Shown here in pieces: positions 46,060 to 54,007 of a stretch of 64,000 nt of DNA. The position numbers and the translations under genes were made by a program. Every line of letters starts with the position of its first letter. Position 1 is the first letter of the stretch. Under the pieces are notes generated by a model, which saw nothing but the letters and a program-made list of their open reading frames with translations, was not told the origin of the DNA and searched no databases. This stretch comes from CAZSSM01 sp964609385. Its GTDB lineage: Bacteria > Planctomycetota > Planctomycetia > Isosphaerales > Isosphaeraceae. The stretch is from positions 22,165-86,164 of the forward strand of contig CAZSSM010000022.1 of NCBI GenBank assembly GCA_964609385.1, read 5' to 3'.

Positions 46060-47013
46060 TCACCGGAAGAAGGAGCGGCCCAGGACGTCGTCGGCAGTGT
46101 GGCCGAAGGTCTGGACTCGACCGGTCTCGAGGTTCTGGAAGACGAGCGTGGAGGGGCTAAATAGGTTGGGGTCGACCTTGTAGAAGTCATGGTCGTAGCG
46201 GGCGAAGATCGTGGCGAAGGGTTCGCCGTAGTCGCTGGAACTCAGAGAGGGCACGCGCGGGCCGATCTCCGCGAGCGACTCGTCGTCACCACTCACATAA
46301 AGTGTGACCTGAGCCCCATAGAGGATCGCGTCGTTGGTTCGACCGATGGCCTCCAAGTCGTCGCGACCGACCGGAGGCAACGGGGCGATCCCGTGGCCCG
46401 AAACGATCCGATTCAGGTCGAACCGAAGTTCGTCGAGCTTGTGGAGGGCCGTCTCGATCGAGCGGGCAACGACCTGGACACCACCAGCCAGGCTGGCCGT
46501 CGGCGCGATCAGGAGGTCGACGTCCTGGGGCGCCACCTGACAACGCTCAGCGATCATCCCGATGACCGAGGGGCCTGGTATTTGGCGACCCTCCAGGATC
46601 CCGACGACGCGCGTGGCATTCTCGCGGAACCCGATCCGATCGAACAGCTCCTCGCTGCCCCAGGCGGCCCGCATCGGTCCCGAACCCATCGCGAAAAACG
46701 ACGACGGCTCGTCCTGGATTTGCCAGCCGGCGTATTGCGAGGCGAGGCAGGAGGCGGTCGGATGGTCGGTGCTGACCTGGACCATCGGTAAGGGGCGCTG
46801 ATCGATCACGTCGAACAGCAAGGAGATCCGTCCCAAGCCCGCCATGGCGGCCTCGGCCAAGGCCAACCCCAGGTGCAGTCCGCCAGGCACGGCGATCCCG
46901 CAATCGACGACGCGGCCGCCGCCTTCGATCGGATCGACCTGAAGCCGGTACCGGTCCGGCTCCGAGACGATCCGCTCGACCACGCGGGTCGCCTCCTGGT
47001 TCAACGCGAGCAT
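46060..47013 (-). CDS. mch: Methenyltetrahydromethanopterin cyclohydrolase
   Basis: Mch converts 5,10-methenyl-H4MPT to N5-formyl-H4MPT in the H4MPT-dependent route of formaldehyde oxidation. The 317-residue length is standard, and the sequence reads MLALNQEATRVVERIV, DCGIAVPGGLHLGLALAEAAMAGLG, STDHPTASCLASQYAGWQI, FFAMGSGPMRA, VDLLIAPTASLAGGVQVVARSIETALHKL and the C-terminal FYKVDPNLFSPSTLVFQNLETG, all of which fit the family. It is flanked by fhcC 98 bp upstream and the RimK-like ligase downstream, all on the minus strand. The H4MPT pathway is known in planctomycetes, so this is expected of the group. Confidence 0.93.
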   Translation of the reverse strand: MLALNQEATRVVERIVSEPDRYRLQVDPIEGGGRVVDCGIAVPGGLHLGLALAEAAMAGLGRISLLFDVIDQRPLPMVQVSTDHPTASCLASQYAGWQIQDEPSSFFAMGSGPMRAAWGSEELFDRIGFRENATRVVGILEGRQIPGPSVIGMIAERCQVAPQDVDLLIAPTASLAGGVQVVARSIETALHKLDELRFDLNRIVSGHGIAPLPPVGRDDLEAIGRTNDAILYGAQVTLYVSGDDESLAEIGPRVPSLSSSDYGEPFATIFARYDHDFYKVDPNLFSPSTLVFQNLETGRVQTFGHTADDVLGRSFFR

Positions 47014-47111
47014 GGTGCAACCTCGTGGGTCTCAGAGCGTGCGACGCGACGCATCGTAACATAGGCGATCATCGAAATCAGGTTGTCCCCCGCGCTTTGG
47101 CAAGCATGCGA

Positions 47112-47957
47112 TCACGTGGCGGTCTCGGAGATCCAGTGGAGCAACTCGCCCTGACCATCAGCGGCGCGATCCCCGTTGTAGCGGGCAAAGGTTCCAGAGC
47201 GGGCCTTTTCCGGGATCGCCAAGCCTTCCGAGGCCAGGTAGTTCAAGAGCAGGTCGATGGCGACGGGACGTTGGCGACCGCTGGGTCGAAACCCCGGGCC
47301 GATCGGCGCGGGCTCCTCCTCTTCCTGAGTCTGGAAAAGCGCCAACGTGCCGCGCTTGAGGCCGAAACCGAGCCCCGCACCGACCGAGCCGAAGACGGCC
47401 AAGGTCCCGGCGATCATGTCGACGCCGCCGGCTCGGCCCAATGTGCCGACCACGGTGATCACCCCTCGACGCATGGCCAAGCCGGCGTACGCTCCGACCG
47501 ACCCCTCCGCGATGATCAGGCCGCCGGTCATCCCCTTGACGGTGCCCGGTCGCGCTGCACCCAGGTGCGAGCCCACATCGCCTCGGATTCGGAGCCGACC
47601 ACCAGCCATCGCCTGGCCGGCGAAGTCGTCGGCGTTACCGATCACCTCGACAGAGCCGCCTCGAAGACCGGTGGCCAACTCGGGACCGACTGGACCTTCG
47701 ATGTGCAACTGGCCCGAGGCTTGAGCCGAGGCCAGTCCGCGGACCTGACTCAGGTCGCCGACGATTCGGACCGTCCGATCCCCACGCGCATCGCCCTCGA
47801 TCCGGAACAGATCGCCCAAGGTGGTCGTCGTGCGACCGATCCGGATCGGCCAGTTCCCGAGGGTCCTTGGATCCGGCTCGGAGAGGGTGTCGGCCCGGAG
47901 TTGATCGCCCTCGACTTCCGAGAGCGTTGCGGCGTTCCAGGTCAGGGTCAATGGCAT
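47112..47957 (-). CDS. fhcC: Formylmethanofuran dehydrogenase / formyltransferase-hydrolase complex subunit C
   Basis: The 281-residue protein starts MPLTLTWN and then carries the regular beta-helix repeats of the C subunit (FmdC/FwdC/FhcC, similar to glutamate-synthase alpha C-terminus): VRIVGDLSQVRGLASAQASG, VEVIGNADDFAGQAMAGG, LRIRGDVGSHLGAARPG, LIIAEGSVGAYAGLAMRRG and LAVFGSVGAGLGFGLKRG. In bacteria the Fhc complex takes formyl groups from formyl-H4MPT to formylmethanofuran and releases formate. The A, B and D subunits and Ftr usually adjoin fhcC but are absent within this window. It sits just upstream of mch. Confidence 0.88.
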   Translation of the reverse strand: MPLTLTWNAATLSEVEGDQLRADTLSEPDPRTLGNWPIRIGRTTTTLGDLFRIEGDARGDRTVRIVGDLSQVRGLASAQASGQLHIEGPVGPELATGLRGGSVEVIGNADDFAGQAMAGGRLRIRGDVGSHLGAARPGTVKGMTGGLIIAEGSVGAYAGLAMRRGVITVVGTLGRAGGVDMIAGTLAVFGSVGAGLGFGLKRGTLALFQTQEEEEPAPIGPGFRPSGRQRPVAIDLLLNYLASEGLAIPEKARSGTFARYNGDRAADGQGELLHWISETAT

Positions 47958-48087
47958 TGGCGGATCACTCGATGGATCGTCATGAGGGACTCTGACAAGC
48001 GGTTCGACCGAGCCGATCGGGTCTCAATCAATGGCATCAACGGACTCGAGGATGAGATCGCATTGCGTAGGAGGTGATGAGCGATAG

Positions 48088-48498
48088 TCAGGTGCTCGGA
48101 GAATCGTCCGGGTCGTTGTGGAGGCTCGAGATATTGTCTTCCCAATTGAGTCCGTCGAACGGGGAGATCCGACGGCTCTGGACCGTCTCGGCGACCAAGC
48201 AGTTCGCGTTCACGCTGATTCCATCAGGGTGGGATCGCGGATAATAGAACGACTTGATCCCGCAGCGCGAACAGAAGACATGCTGTGCCGAGAGGGTCCC
48301 GAATTGGTACGTCGTCAGATGCTCGTCCCCCTGGATCAGACGGAACCGGTCCTGAGGCACGATCAGGTGCAGAAACCCGCCCATTGTGCAGATCGAGCAG
48401 TTGCAGGCGATCAGATCGAGATCGGCCGGCGCATCGACCTCGAAGCGGATCAAGCCGCAGTGACAGCCCCCTCGATGCGTGATCCAGGCCTCGCTCAT
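48088..48498 (-). CDS. GFA/CENP-V zinc-binding family protein
   Basis: The 136-residue protein has the zinc-binding cysteines of the GFA/CENP-V fold: GGCHCGLIRFEV, CNCSICTMGGF and the downstream HVFCSRCGIKSFYYPRSHPDG. Family founders were described as glutathione-dependent formaldehyde-activating enzyme, but many members have no shown enzyme activity. Next to fhcC and mch, a link with formaldehyde metabolism is tempting but unproved. AGGGGGA lies upstream of the ATG; a TTG one codon earlier is possible. Confidence 0.85.
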   Translation of the reverse strand: MSEAWITHRGGCHCGLIRFEVDAPADLDLIACNCSICTMGGFLHLIVPQDRFRLIQGDEHLTTYQFGTLSAQHVFCSRCGIKSFYYPRSHPDGISVNANCLVAETVQSRRISPFDGLNWEDNISSLHNDPDDSPST

Positions 48499-48739
48499 CA
48501 AGTCCCCCTCTCTCCGAATGCGCTGGTGCCGGATCGGCTCTCAACGATTCTCGGCATACTCGAAGCCAGCTTACCAAGTTTGCGGGGAGAGTCGTCCAGA
48601 TCGACGATCCCGGGCGGATCCAGATTGGAGTCCGTCGACGACCCCTACTCATTGGGTCCGACCGAATCGAGCGGGAACCTTGAACCGTCGTTGCGGGGAC
48701 TTCGAAGGTCTTCCCCGATTACTAATTTCAAGGTCATGC

Positions 48740-49741
48740 TCATTCCGGTCCAATCGGACTCCGAACGACTCGGACCGGGACTCCGTCCTGGATGCCGTTC
48801 GAATCCGCCTCATGCATCGGAATAAAACGCGCGTCGAAACTCCTCTGGATCGACCCGGTTCGCACCGAGCGGACCAGACGCGCCAATGCGAGCGTGGGGG
48901 CCAGACCGGCCATCGCCAGCACATAGACGGCCAGCGATCCCGACCAGAGGTCCGCCCGAATCCATGCGATGATCCCCAATACTGAGAGCGTGGCCAGGAT
49001 GTTGGGTGGCTCGCAGAGATGTAGGCAGATCCGGTGGACGCCCCGGATTGCTCGGATGAGCAATGAGATGCCGGTGAGCCCGATACTCGATCGATCACAA
49101 CCATTCCGCTTCCCGACCGATCCTGCGTCGTAAACGGACCGAGTTGCGTACCGGATGCCCCCACTGTCCAGACGTTGCAGGTGCGCTTTGGCGAGACAGT
49201 CGTCGTGGACTCGGAGCATCAACCAGCCTGACCCAACGGCGAATCCGGCCAACGTCCAGAGGGAATTCACTTCGCTGATTGAGAGAGCGTAGCCGAGCAA
49301 GTAGCCTAAAGCGAGCAGCGTAAGCTGGTGCATCCAGAAGTCGAAATAGACCCCTTCGAGCGACGTCGAGCACGTAAATCGAGCAACTTGTCCATCGACA
49401 TGGTCGAGCCAATAAGCGATCAAGAGCAGCACGACCCCGATGAGGAACCCGCTCGAGGTTCCCATCCCGATCGTGAGGGCACCCGCAAGGCCGGCGACTA
49501 GGGAGAGAGCCGTCACGCTGTGCGCCGAGAGGCCGAGCCGGATCGCGAGCCATGTCCCGTAGATCGCCAAAGGCCGCGCGATCCAGCGGGCCAGCCAGGT
49601 ACCCCGAGTCCGATGATCCGGCTTGTGCGCCCTTTGTCGCAGCTCTTCTAAGCTCGGCCGCGAGTGATCGTAAGGGGCGGTCTCCGCGAATGCGTTGGGG
49701 CACTTCGACGAGTCGCGTTGATGCTTCGCGGTCATGCTCAT
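48740..49741 (-). CDS. CDP-alcohol phosphatidyltransferase-family protein with variant motif
   Basis: The 333-residue membrane protein starts at the ATG at 49741, nine bases after GGAGG, and its start overlaps the flippase stop by four bases (ATGA). After a polar N-terminus of about 75 residues, helices follow. The family motif reads DHVDGQVARFTCSTSLEGVYF-D-FWM-H, with Asp113, Asp116, Gly117, Ala120, Arg121, Gly130 and Asp134 in place. The final position, which is an Asp in nearly all active members (D-x3-D), is His138. Such enzymes join a CDP-linked lipid or alcohol to a second alcohol. The operon with a flippase and a methyltransferase suggests a role in making or modifying a membrane-linked glycan or lipid. 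Confidence 0.8.
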   Translation of the reverse strand: MSMTAKHQRDSSKCPNAFAETAPYDHSRPSLEELRQRAHKPDHRTRGTWLARWIARPLAIYGTWLAIRLGLSAHSVTALSLVAGLAGALTIGMGTSSGFLIGVVLLLIAYWLDHVDGQVARFTCSTSLEGVYFDFWMHQLTLLALGYLLGYALSISEVNSLWTLAGFAVGSGWLMLRVHDDCLAKAHLQRLDSGGIRYATRSVYDAGSVGKRNGCDRSSIGLTGISLLIRAIRGVHRICLHLCEPPNILATLSVLGIIAWIRADLWSGSLAVYVLAMAGLAPTLALARLVRSVRTGSIQRSFDARFIPMHEADSNGIQDGVPVRVVRSPIGPE

Positions 49742-51315
49742 GCTCGAGGACCTCCGGAACCTCGGGCACGTCCTCGAAGGCCGTCCAGGACATCGCGGTG
49801 CTTCCAGAGCCACCAGAGGACGGTCGGTATGGTTAGGGTCGATAAGAGTAAGACTCGCAATCCCCAATCACCTTCGAGTCCAAAGACCTTGAGGTGGTCG
49901 ATCGCGATCAGGGCAGCGATCCCGAACGCGAGGGTGAACCCTAGGATCCGGGCCATTCGGATGCACCAGGTTCCCCAACCGAGTCGGGGGCCGAAGGCTA
50001 AAGCGGTCGTTGCCAGGGCCAGTCCGGTCAGTCCGATCGACATCCCCCAGGCGACGCCGACGAGCCCCGCCGCCTGTGCACCGAGGAGCGTCGCGATCCC
50101 GGTCAAGGCCAGCCCAAACCCGTTGGCCACGGCCAACGAGACCGAGTTTCCGGCAGCCGTCAATGCCTGACGTGCCGGCCAGGACAAGCCGATCAGGATC
50201 GTGCCCGGCAACAGCGGACCCAGCGCGCTCAGGCCGTCGCGGTAACTGGGCAAGAGCCAGGTCAAGATGGGCGGCCCGAGAAAGTAGGCCCACGAGCCGC
50301 AGACGATCAAAGGCACGACCTGGGCCTCGGTGGCTTGCAGGGCGCGTTGGGCCGATTCCCGGCGATCGCCGGTCCGACCGATCGTCGCTTGCAAAGCCGG
50401 ATAGAGCACGGTGGCGAGCCGACCCGTCACGTCCTGCGCCCACGACGTGCCCAGGATCGCGACCGAGTAGAGTCCTGCCACCTCTGTGCCATTGGGCAGG
50501 ACGCCAAGAATGACGTAACGGTCCACGCCCAAGGTCAAGCCAAACAGGAGCGTGTGGATCCAGATCGGCAGGCCCGCCCGGGCCATTCGGATCGAGGCTG
50601 CCAGGTCGGGTTGCCATGCAAACCGCAACGGGCTCCGCGCGTGCAGATAAGCGACATTGAAGACCATGAGGCCGCCGACGGCCCCGATCAAGCCCCAAAG
50701 CCCCGCAACGGTCAGACCCAGCCCGACCAAGATGGCGAAGACCAGCGTGTCCCAAACCTGCATCCGCGTCAGCAACGCGAACCGCTGATGGGCCCGATGC
50801 ACCGCGATCAGGAAGTCGTGGTAGCGTCGGAGCGGGACCAGCGTGGCGATCGCCAAGAGTCCGAACGCCCAAGCTCGCGATGAGTTATCAGGACTACGAA
50901 TAAAGATCGCGGTCGCCCATGTGATGAGTCCTGAGGCGTACAGCAAGCTCATCAGCATCAAGGCGGTGAGGGCGACATCGGCGTCGAAGGCTGCTTCGTC
51001 GTGTCGACCGCTGGCCCGGAGGATCGGGATCTCCTGAACGGCACCCTGGCCGATCCCTAGGCTGCTCCGGTTGGTCTGGTCCAAGGCCAGACGGAGCCCT
51101 GTGTATAGCCCCATCTCCGAAGGTCCCAGACCGCTTCGGATCATCAAGGAGGTGACTAGGCCCAGGACGCGCTCCAGTTGACCGCCGATCAGAACCAGCA
51201 CGCCGTCGCGGACGAGCCGGTCGTCGCCGGACTGGTCAATGCCGTGGCGGTGACTCGAGGACGATTCGGGGTGGATCCGATTCGAGACCGGTGGCGGCCA
51301 GGTCGAGGTGGTCAC
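49738..51315 (-). CDS. Lipid-linked polysaccharide flippase (Wzx/MATE-like)
   Basis: The 525-residue protein has about twelve to fourteen transmembrane helices and the general look of the MOP superfamily: VLVLIGGQLERVLGLVTSLMIRSGLGPSEMGLYTGLRLA near the N-terminus, LFGLTLGVDRYVILGVLPNGTEVAGLYSVA mid-protein, and YPALQATIGR. These proteins move undecaprenyl-linked sugars across the inner membrane for O-antigen, teichoic or exopolysaccharide assembly. The start is a GTG that overlaps the methyltransferase stop (GTGA), and its stop overlaps the next gene, so expression of all three is coupled. The substrate is unknown. Confidence 0.82.
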   Translation of the reverse strand: MTTSTWPPPVSNRIHPESSSSHRHGIDQSGDDRLVRDGVLVLIGGQLERVLGLVTSLMIRSGLGPSEMGLYTGLRLALDQTNRSSLGIGQGAVQEIPILRASGRHDEAAFDADVALTALMLMSLLYASGLITWATAIFIRSPDNSSRAWAFGLLAIATLVPLRRYHDFLIAVHRAHQRFALLTRMQVWDTLVFAILVGLGLTVAGLWGLIGAVGGLMVFNVAYLHARSPLRFAWQPDLAASIRMARAGLPIWIHTLLFGLTLGVDRYVILGVLPNGTEVAGLYSVAILGTSWAQDVTGRLATVLYPALQATIGRTGDRRESAQRALQATEAQVVPLIVCGSWAYFLGPPILTWLLPSYRDGLSALGPLLPGTILIGLSWPARQALTAAGNSVSLAVANGFGLALTGIATLLGAQAAGLVGVAWGMSIGLTGLALATTALAFGPRLGWGTWCIRMARILGFTLAFGIAALIAIDHLKVFGLEGDWGLRVLLLSTLTIPTVLWWLWKHRDVLDGLRGRARGSGGPRA

Positions 51316-52073
51316 GGGCGGGCCACGCAGAACTGCGAGTGCTGGGCCAACTCATCGAGCGACTCGGGGACCGGAATCGTGGTCACTTCGGCCAATGGAA
51401 TCCCGTGTTGACGATACCAGTCAGCAGTGTCGTACCCATAACGGTTGTAGGAAACGTTCGTATCCTCGTTGTGGGCGACCAGCCGTCGTGCCACGCGGAG
51501 GGCCTCGAGACGGATCCGCTCGGCCGCCCGGTCGTCGTTGTGCAGGATCACCGCCGAAGTGAAGACCAGGTCGAAGCTGTCGTCGTCGAACGGGAGATAT
51601 TGGCCATCGGCCAGCACGAGTCGGGTCGACTCCCGTCCTCGACGATCCAGGTAGCTCCGTGCTAAGGCGAGTTGGGTCGGGCTGAAGTCGACCCCGACCA
51701 GGCGGACCGCCTCGGGGAGGACGCTCGCCAAGGCCGATAACTGCTTGCCGTAGCCGCACCCGATCTCTAGGACCGACGTAGGCCGATACGACGCCAGCCG
51801 CTCGGCCAGCCAGGTCGACCGCCAATGACGACCTTCTTGACCTTCCTGTTCCAGGAAATAGTCGGCTCCGCCTCGGAGGGTCCAATAGGTCCGAGGCTGT
51901 CCATAGAGCAGCCGTCGTCTCCAAGTCATTTCGAGTCCGGGCAGCCTTCGAAGACTGCGATGGACCGCGTAGCGCCAACCCCGATGTCGAACCGTCCGTA
52001 AGACTCGGAGGGGCCAAGGGGTGGCCGAGACCTCCACGCGGCCCGGAAGCGTCGAATCGATCGGGGATGCCAT
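51312..52073 (-). CDS. SAM-dependent methyltransferase
   Basis: The 253-residue protein carries a class I methyltransferase domain: VLEIGCGYGKQLSAL (SAM-binding motif I), LVGVDFSPTQLALAR, RLVLADGQYLPFDDDSFDLVFTSAVILHNDD and EALRVARRLVAHNEDTN. An N-terminal 70-residue helical, Arg-rich region precedes it. It is the first gene of the three-gene overlapping operon with the flippase and the CDP-alcohol phosphatidyltransferase. It is therefore likely to methylate a sugar or lipid intermediate of the same pathway, though no substrate can be stated. Confidence 0.85.
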   Translation of the reverse strand: MASPIDSTLPGRVEVSATPWPLRVLRTVRHRGWRYAVHRSLRRLPGLEMTWRRRLLYGQPRTYWTLRGGADYFLEQEGQEGRHWRSTWLAERLASYRPTSVLEIGCGYGKQLSALASVLPEAVRLVGVDFSPTQLALARSYLDRRGRESTRLVLADGQYLPFDDDSFDLVFTSAVILHNDDRAAERIRLEALRVARRLVAHNEDTNVSYNRYGYDTADWYRQHGIPLAEVTTIPVPESLDELAQHSQFCVARP

Positions 52074-52643
52074 GGGCCAGGATCCTCCCGCCTCAAAGAG
52101 GGGGACCGGCGGCGTCGGGGCACGAGGCGTCGTCCGGTCCGGTCACCATCGACGTCGGGTCCACCGACGACGCACCTCGCGACCGACCGAAATGCCTGAA
52201 AAGTTGGCGTCACGGGGTGCGCGTGGCGTAGGTAAGGTAGAGACTCTGACGGATCGTGCAAGGCGAAGCCACGGGCGTCGCAGTCTGACGATGGAGACCG
52301 CAACGACGGACGAACCCGATGTCGATCGCCTCCGATCGCGCCGAGGTCTCTTGTTCAGGACACGCGGCCTGTCGCCCCAAACACGATCCGTGATCCAGAT
52401 TAGGAGCGTGGGTGCGTCGCTTGGGGGATCGTCTTTGCGGGACCGCTCTCGACGTCTCGTCGGGGTTCGCTAGACTCAGGGCGAATCCGATGCACCTCGG
52501 TGTTTGCTCCGGGTCGGGATCCGGAATCGTATGGAACCAGGATGTCGACGAGCCTCCGTCGGGTTCGCGCGTCGCCTTTGACCAACGTCACAATCAGATC
52601 AATCAACGACGCCAAGCGTACAAACAATAAGGGAGAGGGACCC
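52074..52643. other. Divergent intergenic region
   Basis: These 570 bp lie between the leftward methyltransferase operon and the rightward DUF2617-like gene and should carry both promoters. Frames stay open for 60-150 codons on both strands, but none shows a family signature, a good start or balanced composition, so I call no gene. No strong inverted repeat was found. Confidence 0.35.
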
Positions 52644-53198
52644 ATGGGCGTCGGCTACCACCGACCCAATGTGGCCGAATTGCGGGTCCGATTATTCGAC
52701 CGCCCGCTTCATCCCGAATGGTTCGGCGTCCGCGGACACCGCCGAGTCTCGGGAGATCGCTGGGAGGCCGACGTCCGGATCGTCGATGGCGGACACGTCG
52801 TCCATTGGCGTTGCGGCCCGGTCGTCCTGACCGAAGTGCTCTGCGGCTCCGAGACCTACCTGCCGCGCTCGGGTTGCCTCCTGACGACCGAGGTTGAGGG
52901 GGAGCAGAGCTTGGGACTCGATGGCCCCGCCGAGGTCGCCTACCAGGTCAGCCTCGATGTCGAACGTGTCGATCGGGCCTTGTTCTCCCATCTCAGCCAA
53001 GAGATCGAGCAGGACCGCCATCGCGGTCTCTTCGATCGGCATTGGAGCCGGAACCGGATGGAGGATGGCGCACTAAGTCTGGTCCGGATCGATTCGCTGG
53101 CCACCGGCCTGTCGATCCACGCCATCCACTCTTTCCCCAGCGAACTGGCCTTGGTGCGTGTCCAGTCGTTGTTCGAGCATTCGAGCTCGACGGAATAG
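52644..53198 (+). CDS. DUF2617-like hypothetical protein
   Basis: The 184-residue product starts at the ATG at 52644, closely after GGGAGAGGGA. It reads VAELRVRLFDRPLHPEWFGVRGHRRV, WEADVRIVDGGHVVHWRCGPVVLTEVL, CLLTTEVEGEQSLGLDGPAEVAYQVSLDVERV and ends with HAIHSFPSELALVRVQSLFE. I believe this is DUF2617, a family of unknown function common in planctomycetes and actinobacteria; the recall is by eye. No catalytic residues stand out, although a few Glu and His residues are conserved in appearance. It is likely cytoplasmic (no signal peptide). Confidence 0.65.
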   Translation: MGVGYHRPNVAELRVRLFDRPLHPEWFGVRGHRRVSGDRWEADVRIVDGGHVVHWRCGPVVLTEVLCGSETYLPRSGCLLTTEVEGEQSLGLDGPAEVAYQVSLDVERVDRALFSHLSQEIEQDRHRGLFDRHWSRNRMEDGALSLVRIDSLATGLSIHAIHSFPSELALVRVQSLFEHSSSTE

Positions 53199-54007
53199 GC
53201 CGATCGGTGACGGGATTTCATTCGAGGCCGACCGGCCCCGAATCATTGGAAGGTGACAACAGGGAGGGTTGTTGAGACCGGACCAACGATCCGGCGGCCG
53301 GTGCCCAGACACACTGTTATCGCAGGGTGATCCTGTTCCAGGACGAATGCGCATCCGGTCGTCTGATCCAACCGGTTCGGCTAAGTCGACCGATCGCTCT
53401 GCGGGTCCCAGGTGGAACGGAAGTGCGAACCGGGGTTTCGCGGTCCTTAGCTGATCGTGGGACGTTTTGATGAGAAAGGCCGCGCTCGAAAGAGTGTGGG
53501 AGCCCGGCAACGGGTTGGATTGGCGGGTCTGGGCAGGATGCCACGGACCCGTGAAGAAGAAACCGAATCGATGGACGGGCCAATGTGGGTGTGCGAGCCG
53601 ATAGAGGATCCAGCCGGCGTCGTGAACGATCAAGACGTGGCTCACAGCGGCGTCGCTTTGGTGCGGTTGTGTTTGCAAGCGCTGGTTGTCGAGGAACGTG
53701 GATCGGGAGCCGATCGACGTCTGCGGATTAGTGCGGACGGCTTGGAGGAGCGGATCCGGTCCGCGTGTCGAGGATCGCGGGTGGTCAGCTCGTGCGGAGA
53801 AAACGGCGTGTTCGGAAAAAAAGCCGAGGCCCGGTCGAACTTCGTAAGTACGGATCCCATCGGGCCGTGGGCCGATCGCCGATGACGAAGCGGACAGATT
53901 AGTCGAGAAGTCGAGATTTTCCCGTTTCGAGGAAGTCGGTCGGGTTGTACCTTCGATCCACGTTCGCCCCCACTGTCATCCCCGTCTCTCGAGGAGTCGA
54001 GTCTGCT
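53199..54007. other. Intergenic region with only doubtful coding potential
   Basis: Across 809 bp I find no gene I can defend. A plus-strand frame from about 53571 (ATG after GAAGAAG) to 53885 reads MDGPMWVCEPIEDPAGVVNDQDVA and RRLRISADGLEERIRSACRGS and might be a small protein. A minus-strand frame spans 53073-53678 but overlaps the end of the DUF2617-like gene and has shadow-like composition. No tRNA or clear hairpin terminator was seen. Confidence 0.35.

Noticed and set aside
47112..47957. Short repeats resembling a direct-repeat array
   Set aside because: They are the regular GxxG-type beta-helix turns within the fhcC coding sequence; no CRISPR-like identical repeats and spacers are present.
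48780..48800. A tRNA-like GTTCGAATCC sequence
   Set aside because: It lies inside a membrane protein gene and no cloverleaf can be drawn around it.
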